DNA from: Nonomuraea sp.
GTDB lineage: Bacteria > Actinomycetota > Actinomycetes > Streptosporangiales > Streptosporangiaceae
DNA: 16,444 nt
Reading direction: 5' to 3'
NCBI GenBank assembly: GCA_013362835.1
Contig: JABFVJ010000103.1
Span: forward strand, 1 to 16,444
Numbering within the stretch: the first letter of the stretch is position 1; the number at the start of each line of letters is the position of its first letter. The notes below the pieces were generated by a model. The model saw nothing but the letters and a program-made list of their open reading frames with translations, did no database searches and was not told the DNA's origin. This document shows positions 13,913 through 16,444 of the stretch, piece after piece. The position numbers and the translations under genes were made by a program.

Positions 13913-14638
13913 TCAGGACAGGAAGGCGCGGAGGAGGGCCGCCGTGCCCTCCAGGTGTTCGGCCATCGCGCGGCGGGCCGCGTCCGGGTCGCCGGACAGG
14001 ATGGCGTCCACGATGGCCTGGTGCTGGGCGGCGGCGTGGTCGATGTTGACCTGGAGCATCGGGATCGCGTTCAGCAGGTCGCTCACCCGCGACCGCGCGT
14101 CCGCGCAGGCCGTGGCGAGCAGCGTGGAGCCGGTCAGCTCGGCGATCGACAGGTGGAAGGCCGTGTCGAGGCGCCGGTAGTCCGTCAGCGGGGCCTCGTT
14201 CAGCTCGGTCAGCCGGCGCAGCAGCAGGGCCCGCTTGTCGGGGGTGAGCTCGGTGGCGGCCAGCACCTGGGCCGCGCCGGACTCGACCGCGAGGCGGAAG
14301 GTGAGCGCGTCCGACAGCTCGGCCATGCCCATCTCGACCACCGCCTGACGCAGCTCGCCCGCGTCGGGTTTCGGGGGGACGTAGGTGACGAACGCGCCGC
14401 CGTAACGACCCCGCCGTACGTCGAGATAGCCCGCGTCCTGGAGGGCGCGGATGGCCTCGCGCAGGGTGACCCGGCTGATCCCGAGCCGTACGGCGAGCTC
14501 CCGCTCGGGCGGCAGTTTGTCGCCGTAGGCGACCACGCCCAGCTTGATCGCCTGGAGCAGCCGCTCCACGGTCTCCTCGAAGGCGTTGCCCGCCCTGACC
14601 GGGCGCAGCACCGTCATCAAACGCGCCGACTCGTCCAA
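13913..14638 (-). CDS. FadR-subfamily GntR transcriptional regulator (FCD domain)
   Basis: A 241-residue protein. The winged helix covers residues 20-85 (LLQAIKLGVVAYGDKLPPERELAVRLGISRVTLREAIRALQDAGYLDVRRGRYGGAFV). The all-helical FCD effector domain covers about 105-235. The FCD metal-site ligands are present: Asp158, His162, His206 and His228. The start TTG 14638 is chosen because GAGGA lies about 5 bases upstream; a TTG at 14659 extends the frame by 7 codons without a ribosome site, and ATG at residue 8 is another option. Divergent from the glutamine-synthetase-like gene across about 100 bp with an inverted repeat, it most likely represses that amine-catabolism operon until an amine-derived ligand binds. 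Confidence 0.92.
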   Translation of the reverse strand: MDESARLMTVLRPVRAGNAFEETVERLLQAIKLGVVAYGDKLPPERELAVRLGISRVTLREAIRALQDAGYLDVRRGRYGGAFVTYVPPKPDAGELRQAVVEMGMAELSDALTFRLAVESGAAQVLAATELTPDKRALLLRRLTELNEAPLTDYRRLDTAFHLSIAELTGSTLLATACADARSRVSDLLNAIPMLQVNIDHAAAQHQAIVDAILSGDPDAARRAMAEHLEGTAALLRAFLS

Positions 14639-14652
14639 GGTGTCCTCAGGTC

Positions 14653-14658
14653 TTGACA
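14653..14658 (+). promoter_or_regulatory. TTGACA -35 box for the GS-like operon
   Basis: A perfect -35 hexamer lies 83 bp upstream of the ligase start. The expected -10 position (14676-14682) holds only a weak CATCAAT. The first half of the inverted repeat (14682-14689) would cover the start point. The box lies just upstream of the chosen fadR-type start on the other strand. Confidence 0.45.
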
Positions 14659-14681
14659 ACCGATCCCGCCATGCACATCAA

Positions 14682-14724
14682 TGGTCTGAGACTAGCCCAA
14701 TCAACGGGAAAGCGCTTCAGACCA
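14682..14724. promoter_or_regulatory. Inverted repeat TGGTCTGA...TCAGACCA, candidate FadR-type operator
   Basis: TGGTCTGA (14682-14689) and TCAGACCA (14717-14724) are perfect reverse complements 27 bp apart. The left arm also begins its own imperfect palindrome, TGGTCT-G-AGACTA (14682-14694), resembling sites bound by FadR-like GntR dimers (TxGTxxxACxA type). Lying between the two divergent genes and downstream of the -35 box, it is the natural binding region of the adjacent regulator. Confidence 0.55.
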
Positions 14725-14741
14725 GATCGGAGCGACCGAGC

Positions 14742-16112
14742 GTGAGCGAACGAGCGAGCACCGGGTTCCTGTCCGTCGAGGAGTTGCGCGACGAGGTCGC
14801 GGCGGGCCGGATCGACACCGTGCTGCTCGCCCTCGCCGACATGCAGGGCAGGTTGCAGGGCAAACGGCTCTCCGCGCGGTACTTTCTGAACGAGGTGCTG
14901 CATCACGGCTCCGAGGGCTGCAACTACCTGCTCGCCGTCGACGTCGACATGAACACCGTCTCCGGCTACGACATGTCCTCCTGGGACCGAGGCTACGGCG
15001 ACTTCGCCATGAGACCCGACCTCTCCACGCTGCGCAGAGTCCCCTGGCAGGACGGCACCGCGCTGGTCATGGCCGACCTGACCTGGGAGGACGGCTCCGA
15101 CGTCACCGCCTCGCCGCGCCAGATCCTGCGCCGCCAGCTCGCCCGCCTGGCCGAGCGCGGCCTGGCCGCCTACGTCGGCACCGAGCTGGAGTTCATCGTC
15201 TACGAGGACAGCTACGAGCAGGCGTGGCAGCGCGCCTACCGCGACCTGTCCCCCGCCAACCTCTACAACGTCGACTACTCCCTCCTCGGCACCGCCCGCG
15301 TCGAGCCGCTCCTGCGCCGCATCAGACAGGGCATGGAGGGCGCCGGCATGTACGTCGAGTCGGCCAAGGGCGAGTGCAACCTCGGCCAGCACGAGATCGC
15401 CTTCCGCTACGACGAGGCGCTGCGCACGTGCGACAACCACTCGATCTACAAGAACGGCGCCAAGGAGATCGCCGCCCAGGAGGGCCGGTCGATCACCTTC
15501 ATGGCCAAGCCGAACCACCGCGAGGGCAACTCCTGCCACATCCACATCTCCCTGCGCAGCCTCGACGGCGACCCGGTCATGGCGGGCGAGGGGCCGTACG
15601 GGCTGTCGCCGCTCGGCGCGCGCTTCATCGCCGGCCAGCTCGCCTGCCTGCGCGAGCTCACCCTCCTGTACGCCCCCAACATCAACTCCTACAAGCGCTA
15701 CGTGCCGGGCAGCTTCGCCCCCACGGCGGTCAAGTGGGGCGTCGACAACCGCACCTGCTCGCTCAGGCTGGTGGGTCACGGCCAGTCGTTGCGGGTGGAG
15801 AACCGGGTGCCGGGCGGCGACGTCAACCCGTACCTGGCGGTGTCGGCGTTGATCGCGGCCGGGCTGCACGGCATCGACCAGGAGCTGCCGCTGGAGGACG
15901 CCTTCCCCGGCAACGCCTACGACTCCGGCGCCGAGACCGTGCCGCACACGCTGCGGGACGCGCTCGCGCTGTTCGAGGGGTCGAAGCTGGCCAGGGGGAC
16001 GTTCGGCGAGGACGTGGTCGAGCACTACGCGAACAACGCGCGCGTGGAGCTGGCCGCCTTCGACGCGGCGGTGACGGACTGGGAGCTGTTCCGTGGTTTC
16101 GAGCGAATGTGA
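14742..16112 (+). CDS. Glutamine-synthetase-family gamma-glutamyl-amine ligase
   Basis: A 456-residue protein with the GS fold. The N-terminal beta-grasp domain (ALADMQGRLQGKRL, 30-43) precedes the catalytic barrel. Metal and substrate residues are present: GTELEF with Glu148/Glu150, ESAKGECNLGQHEI (Glu206, Glu211, Glu218), NSCHIHIS (His267/269), KRYVPGSFAP with Arg319, and RVENRVPGGDVNPYL (Glu353, Arg355). PGSFAP in place of PGYEAP, and the neighbours, argue against a housekeeping GlnA. GlnA3/GlnA4/PuuA-type enzymes join glutamate to polyamines or ethanolamine using ATP. GTG 14742 is preceded by GGAG at 9-bp spacing; the open frame further upstream overlaps the divergent gene. It is followed 9 bp later by an aldehyde dehydrogenase, the next step in the Puu-type route. 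The amine substrate is not determined. Confidence 0.9.
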   Translation: MSERASTGFLSVEELRDEVAAGRIDTVLLALADMQGRLQGKRLSARYFLNEVLHHGSEGCNYLLAVDVDMNTVSGYDMSSWDRGYGDFAMRPDLSTLRRVPWQDGTALVMADLTWEDGSDVTASPRQILRRQLARLAERGLAAYVGTELEFIVYEDSYEQAWQRAYRDLSPANLYNVDYSLLGTARVEPLLRRIRQGMEGAGMYVESAKGECNLGQHEIAFRYDEALRTCDNHSIYKNGAKEIAAQEGRSITFMAKPNHREGNSCHIHISLRSLDGDPVMAGEGPYGLSPLGARFIAGQLACLRELTLLYAPNINSYKRYVPGSFAPTAVKWGVDNRTCSLRLVGHGQSLRVENRVPGGDVNPYLAVSALIAAGLHGIDQELPLEDAFPGNAYDSGAETVPHTLRDALALFEGSKLARGTFGEDVVEHYANNARVELAAFDAAVTDWELFRGFERM

Positions 16113-16121
16113 CGGTAGGGC

Positions 16122-16444
16122 ATGAAGATCGTTAATCCGGCGACCGAAGAGGTCATCGCCGACGTCGAGCTCGCCGACGCGGCCGAGGTCGACCGGGCGG
16201 TGGAGCGGGCCGCGAAGGCGTACCCGGCCTGGCGGGAGGTCTCGCCGGGCGACCGGGCGCGGCTGCTGCGCCGCTTCGCCGACCTGGTGGACGCGCACGC
16301 CGACGAGCTGGCCCGGCTGGAGCTGGCCAACGCCGGTCACCCGATCGGCAACGCGCGCTGGGCGGCCGGGGCCGTACGCGACGTGCTGCACTTCTACGCC
16401 GCCGCGCCCGAGCGCAACCACGGCAAGCAGATCCCGGTGCCCGG
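16122..16444 (+). CDS. Aldehyde dehydrogenase, N-terminal fragment (PuuC-like)
   Basis: The first 107 codons are in the window; no stop is reached. MKIVNPATEEVIADVELADAAEVDRAVERAAKAYPAWREVSPGDRARLLRRFADLVDAHADELARLELANAGHPIGNA is the standard N-terminal part of NAD(P)-dependent aldehyde dehydrogenases (NPATxE, AWxxxSPxxRxxLLRRFADL). ERNHGKQIPVPG resembles the pre-Rossmann segment of forms that act on gamma-glutamyl-aminoaldehydes. ATG 16122 has GGTAGGG just upstream and lies 9 bp after the ligase stop, so the two are cotranscribed. It would oxidise the aldehyde formed after the gamma-glutamylated amine is oxidised. The catalytic Cys and Glu lie beyond the window. Confidence 0.93.
   Translation, partial: MKIVNPATEEVIADVELADAAEVDRAVERAAKAYPAWREVSPGDRARLLRRFADLVDAHADELARLELANAGHPIGNARWAAGAVRDVLHFYAAAPERNHGKQIPVP

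Noticed and set aside
14646..16421. 591-codon minus-strand open frame opposite the GS-like gene
   Set aside because: It is a high-GC antisense shadow (Val/Gly/Arg/His rich) of a gene with full GS motifs; no family features.

Overview
The window is very GC-rich, with almost every third codon position G or C, GTG and TTG starts, and AGGAG/GGAG ribosome sites. It looks like chromosomal DNA from a filamentous actinomycete, plausibly Streptosporangiales or a relative; this is inferred from composition and gene types, not a taxonomic match. No rRNA, tRNA, CRISPR array, insertion sequence or phage gene was seen, and no gene-free stretch exceeds 300 bases.

Left part (1-3746). This holds the tail of a NicO-type metal transporter, a DUF1330 protein with a 9-residue repeat tail, a PadR regulator translationally coupled to an SGNH hydrolase, and two further minus-strand genes: an AbiEii-like nucleotidyltransferase-fold protein and a multi-pass membrane protein with an HIHH motif. 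These look like ordinary accessory genes. A perfect inverted repeat overlaps the likely padR -10 element, and another lies upstream of the DUF1330 gene.

Central part (3804-13852). This is a carbohydrate-use locus. Six closely packed minus-strand genes read, in transcription order: sugar-binding lipoprotein, two CUT1 ABC permeases, D-2-hydroxyacid dehydrogenase, secreted parallel beta-helix protein (polysaccharide-lyase-like), and a membrane-anchored SurA-N-like foldase without a rotamase domain. Upstream is a regulator gene combining a DeoR helix-turn-helix with a LacI-type sugar-binding domain, and divergent from it is a DUF2264 (alpha/alpha)6-barrel gene. The likely logic is extracellular cleavage of an acidic polysaccharide, uptake of oligosaccharides, intracellular trimming by the DUF2264 protein, and oxidation or reduction of a 2-keto or 2-hydroxy acid product. 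The polysaccharide cannot be named from sequence. No ABC ATPase is present, as is usual for actinobacterial CUT1 systems served by a shared MsiK-type ATPase. Related CTTTCGTT-type sequences occur in both intergenic regions next to the regulator. The regulator gene carries an in-frame TAG that removes about a quarter of the protein, so the locus may be misregulated in this strain, or the base may be a sequencing error.

Right part (13913-16444). A FadR-type GntR regulator is divergent from a glutamine-synthetase-family ligase, followed 9 bp later by an aldehyde dehydrogenase that runs off the window. This matches the gamma-glutamylation route for polyamines or other amines (PuuA/PuuC-like, GlnA3/GlnA4-like). 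The divergent promoter region contains a TTGACA box and a perfect 8-bp inverted repeat.

The observations most worth following are the nonsense codon in the hybrid regulator with its shared operator-like sites, the beta-helix/foldase gene pair, and the hairpin between the binding-protein and permease genes.
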